Under the pieces are notes generated by a model. The model searched no databases and was not told the DNA's origin. It was given only the letters and a program-made list of their open reading frames with translations. This document shows positions 8,979 through 16,794 of a stretch of DNA of 64,000 bases, piece by piece. The stretch spans positions 1,178,001 to 1,242,000 of the forward strand of contig JABTUA010000002.1 in assembly GCA_015075635.1 (NCBI GenBank). Direction: 5' to 3'. The translations under genes and the position numbers were made by a program. Origin of the DNA: Polyangiaceae bacterium (GTDB lineage Bacteria; Myxococcota_A; Polyangia; Polyangiales; Polyangiaceae). Position 1 is the first letter of the stretch. Every line of letters begins with the position of its first letter.

Positions 8979-10291
8979 CCGAGCAATTCCTCGAGCAGGC
9001 GTTCGAGCTCCGCCGCTCCGGCGTCCAGCGCAGCGCGCGTCGTCGTGACGGCGGGAGGCAGGGCAGCCTCGGCGCGGAGCTGCTCGACGGCTCGCGGGTT
9101 TCGATACCAGTCGTCGTCGTGAGCTTCGGTCAGGTGTCGCGCGTGCTCGGCCGCCAAGAGCATGGCGGCGAAGCGCTGTGCCTCGTCTCGACGTGGCGCG
9201 AAGAGCGCGCCGGCCAGGTTCGGTGACAGGGGCGACCCGAGCACGAGCGCCGTGAGCTCCTCGAACGCTTCCCGATACGCGCGCTCGCCGGCGAGCGCGG
9301 CGCGGCGCAAGAGCACACGCAGCGCGCGCGTCCGCGACTCGAGCAACACGACTCGGGCGAGCACGCGACGCTGCTCCGCGGCCCGAGCCGCCCCGAGACC
9401 CAGAGCGCGACGCTGGAAAGCGGGGACGAGCCCGAGCCCGGCGAGGAGCGCGCCGTGGGCCAGGCGCCGGAGCCCGTAGGCGTCGTTGGCGATGACGAAG
9501 GGCTGATCCCTGGGCGCCACGGCGTCGGCGAAGGCTGCGCCCAGGCGAGCCAAGGCCCGGAGGAAGCTGGCCGGGGCGATCGCCCGAGGCAGCGGGCCGG
9601 GCTCGAGCGGCAGCGAGTCGAGGAGCCGGGTCTCCCGGAACAGCCCGGACAGGGACTCCGCGCTCAGTCGGGTTGGCCAGCCCTCGTGAGCCTCGAGGCC
9701 GAGCGCCGACCCCAGGTGCCGGTCGAAGCTCGGCGCTCGAAACTCCCGAGCGCGATCGTCCGTGGTCCGGAGCCACTGCTCGGCGACGGCGTAGGCGTCG
9801 CTCACGGGCAGCTCGAGCAGGTCGGGCTCCACCCGGAGGCGTTCGACCACCTCGCGGCGCCGCTCCCACACGCGCCGCTCGAGCTCCGCGACGGGCTCGG
9901 CGTGCTCCAAGAACCGGGCCAGCCACTCCGACGAGCGCGCCCGGTCGGCGAGCGCACGCGAGAGCATGTCCGCCACGGTCAGCGTCATGCGCTCCGGACG
10001 ATCGAGCGGGTGCAGGTCGACGGCGCGCGCACGCGCGAGCTCGGCGAGTCCCGCACGGTTGGCCTTGTCGTCCACCAAGCGGAACAGCCAGCGCAACATC
10101 GGCGCGCGCAGCGGGTCGTGCTCAGGAAGCTCGCGCACGCGCTCGAAGCCGACGCGCGAGACGAAGGCGTGGAGCCCGAAGGGATCGTGATCGAGGGCGG
10201 CGCCGCGACGCAGCCGCCGGCGCCAGCGCGCCCAGTCCACGACGGCCCGTGCAACCTGGCGGTCGAGTCGCACCAGATCGAGCTCGTCCAC
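8975..10291 (-). CDS. hypothetical alpha-helical protein (438 aa)
   Basis: Starts with a GTG at 10291, two bases after the stop of the preceding beta-barrel gene; the frame stays open far upstream but that part is only a shadow of the other gene. The sequence is rich in Leu, Ala, Arg and Glu and predicted almost wholly helical, with no signal peptide, Cys residues or membrane segment, so it is likely cytoplasmic. No catalytic motif such as HExxH or a P-loop was found, and I do not recognise the family. The close spacing to the gene upstream indicates one transcript. Confidence 0.6.
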   Translation of the reverse strand: MDELDLVRLDRQVARAVVDWARWRRRLRRGAALDHDPFGLHAFVSRVGFERVRELPEHDPLRAPMLRWLFRLVDDKANRAGLAELARARAVDLHPLDRPERMTLTVADMLSRALADRARSSEWLARFLEHAEPVAELERRVWERRREVVERLRVEPDLLELPVSDAYAVAEQWLRTTDDRAREFRAPSFDRHLGSALGLEAHEGWPTRLSAESLSGLFRETRLLDSLPLEPGPLPRAIAPASFLRALARLGAAFADAVAPRDQPFVIANDAYGLRRLAHGALLAGLGLVPAFQRRALGLGAARAAEQRRVLARVVLLESRTRALRVLLRRAALAGERAYREAFEELTALVLGSPLSPNLAGALFAPRRDEAQRFAAMLLAAEHARHLTEAHDDDWYRNPRAVEQLRAEAALPPAVTTTRAALDAGAAELERLLEELLG

Positions 10292-10293
10292 CC

Positions 10294-11100
10294 TCAGAGC
10301 TCTCCACCCAGCAAGATCGAGAGTCGCGCGGTGAGCGAGAAGTACGAGTTCAGGTAACCGTTCTCGTCCTTGGAGACGTCTCTGCAGTCCCCGTCTCCGG
10401 AGGCTCGACAGCGCCGGATCTTGTCGACGAACACTCGCGTGTAGCTGAGCGCAGGGCCGAGCCGGATGGACCGGCCGAGGTAGAAGTCGAGGCCACCGCC
10501 GATCTGGGCGGCCGGCCCGGCCCCGGTCTCTTCCCACGTGACCCCGACGCGGTCCGTCGCGGTCGTGCCCAGCGCACCGACGCCGAGGCCGAGTTGGAGA
10601 TACGGATCCAGGGAGCCTTCGTCGACGAAATACACTCGGCCCGTCAGGCCCAACCACACCGCCGCCGCCCCGGCCTCCGAGAGCTCCAGCCGCTCGGGCG
10701 GGTCGTAGCGGAAGGCGGCGAGCTCGAAGCCCCCACCCCAGGCGAAGTACGGCGTCACCCGCCAGAGCCCGGTGAAGCCGGCGATGCCTCCCGTGGTCAC
10801 GCCGTCGCAGCGATCAGCGGACTGATCGCCCGCCCGGCAACTGGGCAGCGCCAAGCCGAGCTGCGGAATCAGCTCGACGGTGCGTCGCGAGTACGCCGGC
10901 GCGCCGACGGAGGGCGGCGGCGCGGGCAACGGAGCCGCCCCAACGGGCTCCGCGTGACCGCTTCCCTGCCAGGCCGCGTAAGGGGGTGGCTCGGCAGGGG
11001 CTGCGGGCGCGGGCTCGGGCAGGGGCTCCGGCTCCGCCGCCGCGGCCGTGCTCGCGAGGAGCAGCGAGACGAAGCCGAAGCACAGCGCGCGCGGGGACAT
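10294..11100 (-). CDS. exported outer-membrane beta-barrel-like protein (268 aa)
   Basis: Starts at the ATG at 11100 (MSPRALCFGFVSLLLASTAAAAEPEP), a clear signal peptide followed by a Pro/Ala/Glu-rich linker to about residue 70. The remainder shows repeated amphipathic strands (FTGLWRVTPYFAWGGGFEL, WLGLTGRVYFVDEGSLDPYL, QIGGGLDFYLGRSIRLG), typical of an eight- to ten-strand barrel. Two Cys pairs lie in probable surface loops. It resembles in layout the barrel proteins near 15 kb, though direct similarity is weak. It is divergent from a membrane-protein gene and leads a two-gene transcript. Confidence 0.65.
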   Translation of the reverse strand: MSPRALCFGFVSLLLASTAAAAEPEPLPEPAPAAPAEPPPYAAWQGSGHAEPVGAAPLPAPPPSVGAPAYSRRTVELIPQLGLALPSCRAGDQSADRCDGVTTGGIAGFTGLWRVTPYFAWGGGFELAAFRYDPPERLELSEAGAAAVWLGLTGRVYFVDEGSLDPYLQLGLGVGALGTTATDRVGVTWEETGAGPAAQIGGGLDFYLGRSIRLGPALSYTRVFVDKIRRCRASGDGDCRDVSKDENGYLNSYFSLTARLSILLGGEL

Positions 11101-11182
11101 CGGGGGCCGAAAGGCTACACCCGTTCGGTCAGGTCCGGACGCGAGTTGTGTGCTTTTCTCGAGCGCTCTAAGGATCGACCCA

Positions 11183-11686
11183 GTGCCCCGGCGTCTCCCC
11201 GTCATCCAGTCGAGCCCCGACGAAGGTGAGCCGCGCCCGCCGTCGCACTGGGTGGCGATCGCGGCGGCGCTCGCGCTCGCGCTGTGGGCGCCGTTGGTGC
11301 TGCTCGCGCTGCCGCTCGGCCGCGCGATCGCGGCCCGGGTCGCAGGTGTGGACGACGTCTCCCAGCTCGCAACCGCCGCCACCACTTCGCCGGCGCTCCG
11401 CGCCGCGGTCGCGGCGGCGTTGATCGTGCCGGTGCTCGCCTCGCTCGCGCTGGCCGCCGGCGCTACCGGCGCCATCGTGGGGCGCTTCGGCGGTCGCGCG
11501 GGAGCCCGGGAGGCCGTGCTCGGTTGCACCCTGGCCGCCCTGGTCGCCTGGGGCATGTCCGTCTCGGGCGGGGCCCTGCGGCCCTGGCCGGTGGCGGCGG
11601 TGACGGCCCTGCTGCTCGGAGCGCTGGCCGCAGTGTTTGCGGGGCTGGGCGCGCGCATCGGCCGGCGTCGCCGCCCGCAATTCTGA
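11183..11686 (+). CDS. small integral membrane protein (167 aa)
   Basis: The GTG at 11183 is preceded by AAGGA with eight bases of spacing, which decides the start. The protein has about four hydrophobic segments: residues roughly 25-47 (WVAIAAALALALWAPLVLLA), 72-95, 107-130 and 135-157, with an Arg-rich C-terminus (IGRRRRPQF). It is Ala/Gly/Val-rich and carries no recognised domain. Residues at helix ends suggest a simple inner-membrane bundle. Function unknown. It precedes ccmE in the same direction, separated by 79 bp containing a short dyad. Confidence 0.6.
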   Translation: MPRRLPVIQSSPDEGEPRPPSHWVAIAAALALALWAPLVLLALPLGRAIAARVAGVDDVSQLATAATTSPALRAAVAAALIVPVLASLALAAGATGAIVGRFGGRAGAREAVLGCTLAALVAWGMSVSGGALRPWPVAAVTALLLGALAAVFAGLGARIGRRRRPQF

Positions 11687-11707
11687 AGAAAAACGCACGA
11701 TTTTCGT

Positions 11708-11723
11708 CTGAGCGGACGCTCAG
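11708..11723. promoter_or_regulatory. short perfect dyad upstream of ccmE
   Basis: CTGAGCG at 11708-11714 and CGCTCAG at 11717-11723 form a perfect 7-bp inverted repeat around two bases, 43 bases before the ccmE start. It could be an operator or a weak terminator for the upstream membrane-protein gene. The short loop argues against a stable RNA hairpin. The role is a guess from position. Confidence 0.3.
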
Positions 11724-11765
11724 CCGGTGGACCCGGTGGGTACGCCCGACTACGCTTTGGGCAAC

Positions 11766-12362
11766 ATGAGCAAGCTCGACAAAGAGCTGGCGGACGCGGT
11801 CGCCACTTCCGAGGAGAACGCCCCTACCTCCGAGCGCCCCGTGGCGGCGCCCGCACCAGCGCCGAGTCCCGCCGCCTCGAAGCAGAAGAAGCTGCAGAAC
11901 GTCGGCCTGCTGGCGGCGCTGTTGGTGATGGGCGGCGGTATCCTGGCTCTCGTCCTGACCAGCTTCAAGCAGTCCGCGGTCTACTCCAAGGGAGTGGACG
12001 AGCTGGTCGCCGAGAAGGACAAGCTCGGCAGCCGCAACGTGCGCGTCGCCGGCAACCTGGTGAAGGGCACGCTGAAGCGCCGCGACGAGCCCTGCGAGTA
12101 TCGCTTCACCATCGCCAAGAACGAGAAGGCCATCGACGTCCGCTACGCGCAGTGCGTCGTGCCCGACACCTTCCGCGACGTGCCCGGCATGGACGTGGAG
12201 GTCACGGCCGAGGGCAAGCTGCACGAAGAGGGCTACTTCGAGGCCAACCAGATCATGGCGAAGTGCCCGTCCAAGTACGAAATGAAGGACCGTGCTCAGA
12301 AGGGCGAGCAGAAGCCGCACTACGAGGACATTCCGGCGGCTGCTCAGAACGAGCCGCGGTAA
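11766..12362 (+). CDS. ccmE: cytochrome c maturation heme chaperone CcmE, CxxxY type
   Basis: A 198-residue protein: a 45-residue cytosolic Ala/Pro-rich tail, one membrane helix (about 46-66, NVGLLAALLVMGGGILALVL) and a periplasmic OB-fold domain with the family strands VRVAGNLVKGTL and VEVTAEGKLHEEGYFEANQI. CcmE carries heme covalently between CcmC and the cytochrome ligase. The usual heme-binding His (HxxxY) is replaced by Cys167 in AKCPSKY (CxxxY), a known natural variant in some Desulfovibrio and archaea. The ATG at 11766 is preferred to a GTG at 11727. No ccmA-D, F, G or H lie nearby; hemE follows 20 bases on. The family call is strong. Confidence 0.85.
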   Translation: MSKLDKELADAVATSEENAPTSERPVAAPAPAPSPAASKQKKLQNVGLLAALLVMGGGILALVLTSFKQSAVYSKGVDELVAEKDKLGSRNVRVAGNLVKGTLKRRDEPCEYRFTIAKNEKAIDVRYAQCVVPDTFRDVPGMDVEVTAEGKLHEEGYFEANQIMAKCPSKYEMKDRAQKGEQKPHYEDIPAAAQNEPR

Positions 12363-12382
12363 CGCGAAGGAGCTTCCCTCCG

Positions 12383-13423
12383 ATGTGGGATCGATTCCTG
12401 CGCGCCTGTCGGCGCGAGCCGGTCGACGCGACGCCGGTGTGGTTCATGCGCCAGGCCGGCCGCTACATGGCCGAGTACCGGGCGATCCGCCAGAAGCACA
12501 CGCTGCTCGAGATCTGCAAGCAGCCCGAGCTGGCGTGCGAGGTGACGCTTCAGCCCGTGCGGGCGATGGGCGTGGACGCGGCGATCCTGTTCGCCGACAT
12601 CCTCTTGCCGCTCGAGCCGATGGGCGCGCCCTTCGAGTTCGCCGCCGGTGAAGGCCCGGTGTTCCACCACCCGGTCCGGAACGCGAAGAACGTCGAGTCG
12701 CTGCGGGTGATCGACCCCGAAGAAGGCCTGGGCTACGTGCTCGAAGCGCTGCGCCTGATCCGCAAGGAGCTCGACGGCAAGACGCCGCTGATCGGCTTCG
12801 CGGGCGCGCCGTTCACCCTGGCCAGCTACCTGGTCGAAGGCGGCAAGAGCACGCACTACGCCAAGACCAAGCACATGATGTACTCGGAGCCCGAGCTCTG
12901 GCACGCGCTGATGACCAAGCTCGCGGAGGTGGTGCGTCGCTACCTGAGGGCCCAGGTCAGCGCGGGAGCGCAGGCCCTCCAGCTCTTCGACTCGTGGATC
13001 GGCGCCCTCTCGCCCACCGACTACCGGGAGTTCATCCTGCCGCACGTGAGGCACATCTTGCAGGACGTCATGCAGACGGGCGTGCCGGTGATCCACTTCG
13101 GCACCGGCACCGCGACGCTGCTCGAGCTCCAGAAGGAGGCGGGCGGCACCGTCATCGGCGTGGACTGGCGCACGCCGCTCGGCCCGGCGCGCAAGCTGCT
13201 CGGTGACGACGTCGCCGTGCAGGGCAACCTGGACCCGCTCTTGCTCTCGGCGCCGCGCCCGTTGCTCGAGCAGCGCGTGCTCGAGGTGCTCGAAGGCGCC
13301 GGTCCGGCCCCGGGACACATCTTCAACTTGGGCCATGGCATCCTGCCGGAGACGCCCCCCGACGCCGTGCGCTTCGTGGCAGATTTCGTGCACGAGCGCT
13401 CGGCCAAGCCCGCGGCGAAATGA
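12383..13423 (+). CDS. hemE: uroporphyrinogen decarboxylase
   Basis: A 346-residue enzyme that removes the four acetate carboxyls of uroporphyrinogen III to give coproporphyrinogen III in heme synthesis. The family signature FMRQAGRYM is at residues 21-29; GVDAAILFADILLPLEPMG and the C-terminal GHIFNLGHGILPETPP are also characteristic. Length is normal. GAAGGAG-like sequence (GAAGGAG, 12366-12372) precedes the ATG at 12383, so the long open frame upstream inside ccmE is not used. The stop overlaps the start of the protoporphyrinogen oxidase gene (ATGA), indicating a heme-synthesis operon. Confidence 0.96.
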   Translation: MWDRFLRACRREPVDATPVWFMRQAGRYMAEYRAIRQKHTLLEICKQPELACEVTLQPVRAMGVDAAILFADILLPLEPMGAPFEFAAGEGPVFHHPVRNAKNVESLRVIDPEEGLGYVLEALRLIRKELDGKTPLIGFAGAPFTLASYLVEGGKSTHYAKTKHMMYSEPELWHALMTKLAEVVRRYLRAQVSAGAQALQLFDSWIGALSPTDYREFILPHVRHILQDVMQTGVPVIHFGTGTATLLELQKEAGGTVIGVDWRTPLGPARKLLGDDVAVQGNLDPLLLSAPRPLLEQRVLEVLEGAGPAPGHIFNLGHGILPETPPDAVRFVADFVHERSAKPAAK

Positions 13424-14835
13424 GCCGCGAGCGCCACGTCGTCGTCGTCGGCGCCGGCATCACCGGCCTGACCGCGGCCTACGTGCTCTCGAGCGGAGAG
13501 CCACGCGTGCGGGTGACCCTGGTGGAGCGGCGCGAGCGCGTCGGCGGCAACATCGAGACCGAGCGGCGCGACGGCTTCTTGCTCGACGGCGGCCCGGACT
13601 CCTTCTTGAGCACGAAGCGCGAGGGCGCCGAGCTGTGCCGGGAGCTCGGCCTCGGTGGCGATTTGATCGTGCCGCGCCCGGAGGCCAAGAAGGTCTACAT
13701 GGTGCACCGGGGCCGCCTGGAGCCGATGCCCGGCGGGCTCGCGCTGGCCATCCCCACGAAGGTCGGCCCCATGCTCTCGACGCCGCTCATGAGCTTCGGG
13801 GGCAAGCTGCGCATGCTCGGCGATCTGGTGCTGCCGCGGCGCCGCGACGCCGGCGACGAGAGCATCGAGGACTTCATCGCGCGCCGCTTCGGCCGCGAGG
13901 CAGCGCGGCGTTTGGCCGCTCCGCTCCTGGGCGGCATCTACGCCGGTGACATCGGCGAGCTCTCCGTGCTGTCCACGTTTCCGCAGCTGGTCGAGGTCGA
14001 GAAGAAGCACGGCAGCCTGGCGCGCGGGCTCCTGGCGCTTCAGCTGTCGCGCGCCAAGCAGAACGGCGGGCTCGAGAAGAGCGGCGACGTGCCGAGCCCG
14101 TTCATGTCGCTCAAGGGTGGCATGGGCGCGCTAGTGGCTGCGCTGTCGAGCAAGCTGCCGGACGGCACGGTCAAGAGCGGTCGCTCGGTCGAGAAGGTCG
14201 AGCGCGCGGGTGACGGCTGGCGGGTGACGCTGGATGGCGGCGAGCAGCTGGACGCCGATGCCGTGGTGCTCGCGTCGCCGGCGCATGCCACCGCGAAGCT
14301 GGTCCCCGACGAGCGCCTCGCCCGCGAGCTCGGCGCGATCCCCTACCTGTCGACCGCCACCGTCTTCTTCGCGTTGCCGCGGGCCGGCCTCGAGCGGCCG
14401 CTCGACGGCGCCGGATTCGTGGCGCCGAAGGGCGAGGCCGAGCTGATCGCGGGCACTTGGGTTTCCGCCAAATGGGACGGGCGCGCGCCGGACGATCACG
14501 TGCTCGTGCGCGCGTTCCTGGGGGGCGCGCGGGCCAAGGTGGACGTGGTGGGATCGAGCGACGAAGCGCTGGCGAACGTCGCGAAGCGCGCCCTCGAGCA
14601 GCTGATGGGCAAGCTCGGCACAGCGTCGTTCACGCGGGTCTTTCGCTACGTGGACGCGAACCCGCAGCCCGTCGTCGGGCACGGCGAGCGGATGGCTCGC
14701 GTCGCCGAGCGCTTGAAGGAGCTACCGGGGCTCTACGTGGCGGGGGCAGCCTACGATGGAGTCGGCATCCCCGATTGCGTGCGACAGGCCCGCGCCGTGG
14801 CCCAACGCGTCCGAGAAGAGCGGCTCGCAGACTGA
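13420..14835 (+). CDS. hemG: protoporphyrinogen oxidase, oxygen-dependent HemY-type flavoprotein
   Basis: A 471-residue FAD enzyme oxidising protoporphyrinogen IX to protoporphyrin IX. The N-terminal dinucleotide-binding motif is VVVVGAGITGLTAAYVL (GxGxxG at 11-16), followed by the acidic end of strand two (VTLVERRERVGGNIET), the usual substrate-side GPDSFLSTK and the C-terminal FAD contact GLYVAGAAYDGVGIPDC. The length and motifs are of the HemY class, not the small flavodoxin-like HemG. The ATG overlaps the hemE stop by four bases. It is likely peripheral on the inner membrane, as relatives are. Confidence 0.93.
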   Translation: MSRERHVVVVGAGITGLTAAYVLSSGEPRVRVTLVERRERVGGNIETERRDGFLLDGGPDSFLSTKREGAELCRELGLGGDLIVPRPEAKKVYMVHRGRLEPMPGGLALAIPTKVGPMLSTPLMSFGGKLRMLGDLVLPRRRDAGDESIEDFIARRFGREAARRLAAPLLGGIYAGDIGELSVLSTFPQLVEVEKKHGSLARGLLALQLSRAKQNGGLEKSGDVPSPFMSLKGGMGALVAALSSKLPDGTVKSGRSVEKVERAGDGWRVTLDGGEQLDADAVVLASPAHATAKLVPDERLARELGAIPYLSTATVFFALPRAGLERPLDGAGFVAPKGEAELIAGTWVSAKWDGRAPDDHVLVRAFLGGARAKVDVVGSSDEALANVAKRALEQLMGKLGTASFTRVFRYVDANPQPVVGHGERMARVAERLKELPGLYVAGAAYDGVGIPDCVRQARAVAQRVREERLAD

Positions 14836-14878
14836 GCGGCGCGTTGCCGCGCTGGGACACGCCTGATAGCAAGGGCAC

Positions 14879-15793
14879 ATGCGCCTCATCCCGATCGCGC
14901 TCTTCCTGGCCGCTCCTGCGATTGCCGGGGCCCAGCCTGCGGGGACGGGGACCTTGCCGCCCGTTCCGCCAGAGCCGCCGGCGCCTCCGGTCGAGACGGC
15001 GCCGCCGCCGCCCGAGCCCGCACCCGCACCCGCACCCGCACCCGCACCCGCACCCGCACCCGCACCCGCACCGGTCGCCGCTCCACCGCCCACTCCCGCG
15101 GAGTATCCCTTCGGACCGCCGCCGCCCGTCGCGCCCGCTCGCAAGCCGCGAACCGGCCTCGTGGGCGTGCTCCGCTTCGGCTTTCGCATGGCCGGCAGCG
15201 GGGAGCTCGAGCCCGAGTGCAACGGCAGCGGCTGCACCACCTTCGACAGCGAGACCGCGGACTTCGACGACACCTCGTCCATTGGGCTCGGCGCAGACTT
15301 GCTGTTCCATCTCTCCCCCGAATTCCGCTTGGGAGCGGGGCTCTGGTACGTGCCGACCAGCGCGGTCGAGGTCGACGGCGACCGCCAGGAGACCGAGCTC
15401 GGGAGCGATCTGTCGGTGATGCTGGTCGCCGAGGGCGTGTTCGACGTGGGACCGACGACCGCCATCACCCTGCGCGGGCAAGGCGGCCTGCTCACGCTGT
15501 TTCCGGGTGGCGATCTCGAAGACGCCATCGATCAGCTGAAGGACGTCTGCTCCGGCGCGACCACCGGCAGCTGCAAGGTGAACGACGGGCCCTACCACGG
15601 CCTGACCATCGGCGGCGGCCCGGGGGTGCGCTTCGCGCTGGAGAGGGTCGCGCTGCGGCTCGATCTGGTGTTCCAGTGGTACTCGGTCGGGAAGCTGATG
15701 CGGACCGAGGGCACCGGCACCGGCGGCAGTCTCGACATCAGCTACGGCTGGACCGGGACGCGCTTCTTCTTCGCCGGCGGCCTCGAGCTTTGA
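14879..15793 (+). CDS. Pro/Ala-rich exported beta-barrel protein, paralogue of the convergent neighbour
   Basis: A 304-residue protein with signal peptide MRLIPIALFLAAPAIAGAQP, a long Pro-Ala linker (to about residue 80) partly encoded by a perfect hexanucleotide repeat, and a predicted beta-barrel C-terminal domain. Features shared with the convergent protein at 15800-16735 are a GLGADLLF segment, a TLRGQGGL segment, a loop GGDLEDAIDQ with two Cys, and a terminal aromatic/Leu strand (FAGGLEL). The linker may span the cell wall while the barrel sits in the outer membrane. Function unknown; no plug or enzyme motif is visible. Confidence 0.7.
   Translation: MRLIPIALFLAAPAIAGAQPAGTGTLPPVPPEPPAPPVETAPPPPEPAPAPAPAPAPAPAPAPAPVAAPPPTPAEYPFGPPPPVAPARKPRTGLVGVLRFGFRMAGSGELEPECNGSGCTTFDSETADFDDTSSIGLGADLLFHLSPEFRLGAGLWYVPTSAVEVDGDRQETELGSDLSVMLVAEGVFDVGPTTAITLRGQGGLLTLFPGGDLEDAIDQLKDVCSGATTGSCKVNDGPYHGLTIGGGPGVRFALERVALRLDLVFQWYSVGKLMRTEGTGTGGSLDISYGWTGTRFFFAGGLEL
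15017..15070 (+). repeat. nine perfect CCCGCA hexanucleotide repeats inside a coding region
   Basis: Nine uninterrupted copies of CCCGCA, encoding alternating Pro-Ala in the linker of the beta-barrel protein. Because the unit is six bases, gain or loss of copies changes linker length by two residues without shifting the frame. Confidence 0.95.
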
Positions 15794-15799
15794 CTCAGC

Positions 15800-16735
15800 T
15801 CAGAGCTCGAAGCCCACCAAGAGCAGGGACCGCGTCCCCACCACGTCCTGCTCGACCTCCGTCGTCGTCCCCGCTTCGCTGATCTTCGAGCGCCACAGCG
15901 GGTAACGCACCGCTTGGCCGAGGAGCTCGACTCGAAACGCGACGGAGCCGACGTCGAACAGCACGCCGAAGCCTACCCCGACGTGTGGACCGAAGAGCGG
16001 CCCTTCGTTCAGCTCGCAGACGTCGGCGCCGCCTTGATCGCAGGCGTCTCGATTCTCGTCGATGGCGTCGGCGTGGTCCTCGCCGACGAACAGCGCGGTC
16101 AAGCCGAGCTGGCCGCGCAGCGTCAGGCCCACCGTGTCGCTCACGGGAAACACGCCCTCGACGACGCCGAAGAGCGACGCCTCGAGGCCAGACTCGACCT
16201 CGTCGCTGAAGCCCTGGAACTCGACTTTGTACTTCGGGTCGAGAATGACCAGCGAACCGAGCCCCAGGCGAAGGCCCGAGCCAGCGCGGAACAGCAGGTC
16301 GGCGCCCAGCGCCACGCCGGCCTCGTCCTCGTAGTCGAGGTTGGGAACGCTGCTGGGGCACGTACCGATCGGCGTGCCGGACTCCTTGCAGTCGTATTCG
16401 ATGTCTCCCCCACCATCGATGACGCCGCCCATCTTGAAGACCGGGATGACCAGGTGGTTCTCCAGCCGCTCGTCGATCCGCCGAGGCGGCGGCGCTGCCG
16501 GCGGCGGCGGTCCGTACGCGGGGCCGTAGCCGGGTGCGGCGGGAGGGGGAGCGGGCGCCACCGGTACGGGTGCGGGTGCAGGCGCAGGCGCTACCGGTGC
16601 GGGCGCGGGCCCAGGCTCGGTTGGAACCGGAGCCGGGGTGGGCTCGGTGGGCGGCGGCGGTGTCGGCTCGGGTGCGGGCTGCGCGAGCGCAGCCGAGCTG
16701 AACGTACACGCCAGGACCAGTTCGCGGAGCCTCAA
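15800..16735 (-). CDS. Pro/Ala-rich exported beta-barrel protein, second paralogue
   Basis: A 311-residue protein with a TTG start at 16735, supported by GGAGG six bases upstream. It has a signal peptide (MRLRELVLACTFSSAALAQP), a Pro/Ala/Glu linker to about residue 90 and a barrel-like C-terminal domain. It shares the layout and several segments with the protein at 14879-15793: GVALGADLLF, LTLRGQLGLTALF, the DAIDENRDACDQ loop with paired Cys, and a final strand ending GFEL. The two genes are tail to tail, six bases apart. Function unknown; outer-membrane location is inferred from the strand pattern. Confidence 0.7.
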   Translation of the reverse strand: MRLRELVLACTFSSAALAQPAPEPTPPPPTEPTPAPVPTEPGPAPAPVAPAPAPAPVPVAPAPPPAAPGYGPAYGPPPPAAPPPRRIDERLENHLVIPVFKMGGVIDGGGDIEYDCKESGTPIGTCPSSVPNLDYEDEAGVALGADLLFRAGSGLRLGLGSLVILDPKYKVEFQGFSDEVESGLEASLFGVVEGVFPVSDTVGLTLRGQLGLTALFVGEDHADAIDENRDACDQGGADVCELNEGPLFGPHVGVGFGVLFDVGSVAFRVELLGQAVRYPLWRSKISEAGTTTEVEQDVVGTRSLLLVGFEL

Positions 16736-16794
16736 TCCTCACCTCCCGGGCCGAGTCTGCGACGAGCGGGCGCCGCTGCGCTACGATCTCCGTC

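Noticed and set aside
12152..12382. Upstream extension of the hemE frame through ccmE
   Set aside because: Homology to HemE starts at 12383, where a ribosome-binding site is present; the extension only overlaps ccmE in another frame.
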